Shown here in pieces: positions 63,787-64,000 of a DNA stretch of 64,000 bases. The position numbers were made by a program, and so were the translations under genes. This DNA is from Chionis minor (lineage: Eukaryota; Chordata; Aves; Charadriiformes; Chionididae): positions 60,143 to 124,142 of the forward strand of contig VZSF01009046.1 in assembly GCA_013398295.1 (NCBI GenBank). The letters are read 5' to 3'. The notes under the pieces are model-generated. The model saw only the letters and a list, made by a program, of their open reading frames with translations, was not told where the DNA came from and searched no databases. Position 1 is the stretch's first letter; each line of letters begins with the position of its first letter.

Positions 63787-64000
63787 GCAGGCGTGTGCCT
63801 GTTAACATCTTTATCAACCATCTAGATAAGGGGATTGAGTGCACCCTCAGTAAGTTTGCAGATGACATCAAGTTAGACAGGAGTATCGACCTGCTTGAGA
63901 GTAGGATGGCTCTGGAATGGCTTGATCAATGGGCTGAGGCCAATGCTGTCAGATTTAACAAGGCCAGGCGCCAAGACTTGGCTCTGTATGTTAGGGAGTG
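63787..64000 (+). mobile_element. CR1 LINE running off the right edge
   Basis: The sequence encodes the CR1 RT from just after motif B (VNIFINHLDKGIECTLSK), with the catalytic FADD box intact at 63855-63866, followed by IKLDRSIDLLESRM, ALEWLDQWAEANAVRF and NKARRQDLALYV. It begins abruptly at about 63787, so it is 5' truncated. The rest lies beyond the window. Confidence 0.92.

Larger units (their letters stand above)
55943..64000 (+). other. BRINP3: Partial phase-2 intron after exon D
   Basis: It begins GTAAGA and continues past the window edge. It contains a C-rich tract with one N base, the solo LTR at 58970-59710 and a CR1 entering at the right end. The stretches 55943-58964 and 59716-63786 are otherwise AT-rich unique sequence in which I recognise no gene, RNA or element beyond the small repeats listed. 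Confidence 0.8.

Noticed and set aside
1..64000. Search for CRISPR arrays, operons, tRNA or rRNA genes and a novel system
   Set aside because: No regularly spaced repeats, no clover-leaf or rRNA signatures and no gene clusters were seen. All structure is explained by one vertebrate gene and decayed retroelements.

Overview
The window is intronic and exonic DNA from a bird genome. The main evidence is a set of CR1-type LINE copies of avian style: 3' ends tailing into short ATTCTATG-type octamer repeats, recognisable CR1 reverse transcriptase reading frames, and extreme 5' truncation of most copies. Three or four LTR copies resemble avian endogenous retroviruses. The unique sequence is AT-rich, with long introns and no sign of bacterial-style gene packing.

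There is one host gene. Four internal coding exons on the + strand (3937-4127, 29085-29190, 31766-32002, 55720-55942) join in frame with correct AG/GT splice sites and matching phases (1-0, 0-1, 1-1, 1-2). Together they encode about 252 residues of a BRINP-family protein (BMP/retinoic-acid-inducible neural-specific; MACPF-type, vertebrate neural). I assign it to BRINP3 (FAM5C) rather than BRINP2 with moderate confidence. BRINP1 fits less well. The first exons and promoter lie before position 1. The large last exon and 3' UTR lie beyond position 64000. The introns are roughly 25.0, 2.6 and 23.7 kb, with partial introns at both ends.

Layout: 1-3936, partial intron. 3937-4127, exon A. 4128-29084, long intron with an LTR remnant (6430-6945), a locally duplicated CR1 segment (8451-8608 and 9053-9211), CR1 copies at 9043-10540 (+), 13072-13709 (+), 16633-18262 (-) and 27447-27674 (+). 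29085-29190, exon B. 29191-31765, short intron. 31766-32002, exon C, the cysteine-rich exon. 32003-55719, long intron with a CR1 (35251-35872), a solo LTR with a 5-bp target duplication (39690-40022), and an old near-full-length CR1 (about 45980-50325) split by a nested LTR (48170-49150). 55720-55942, exon D. 55943-64000, partial intron with a solo LTR with a 5-bp target duplication (58970-59710) and a CR1 entering the right edge (63787-64000).

The mobile copies are all decayed and look like passive intron cargo. I found no RNA gene, CRISPR array, operon, second host gene or novel biological system. The most notable points are the symmetric phase 1-1 exon that carries the whole cysteine-rich block, the CR1 retaining its ORF1 esterase region with an LTR nested in it, the two solo LTRs with clear target-site duplications, and the local CR1 segment duplication.
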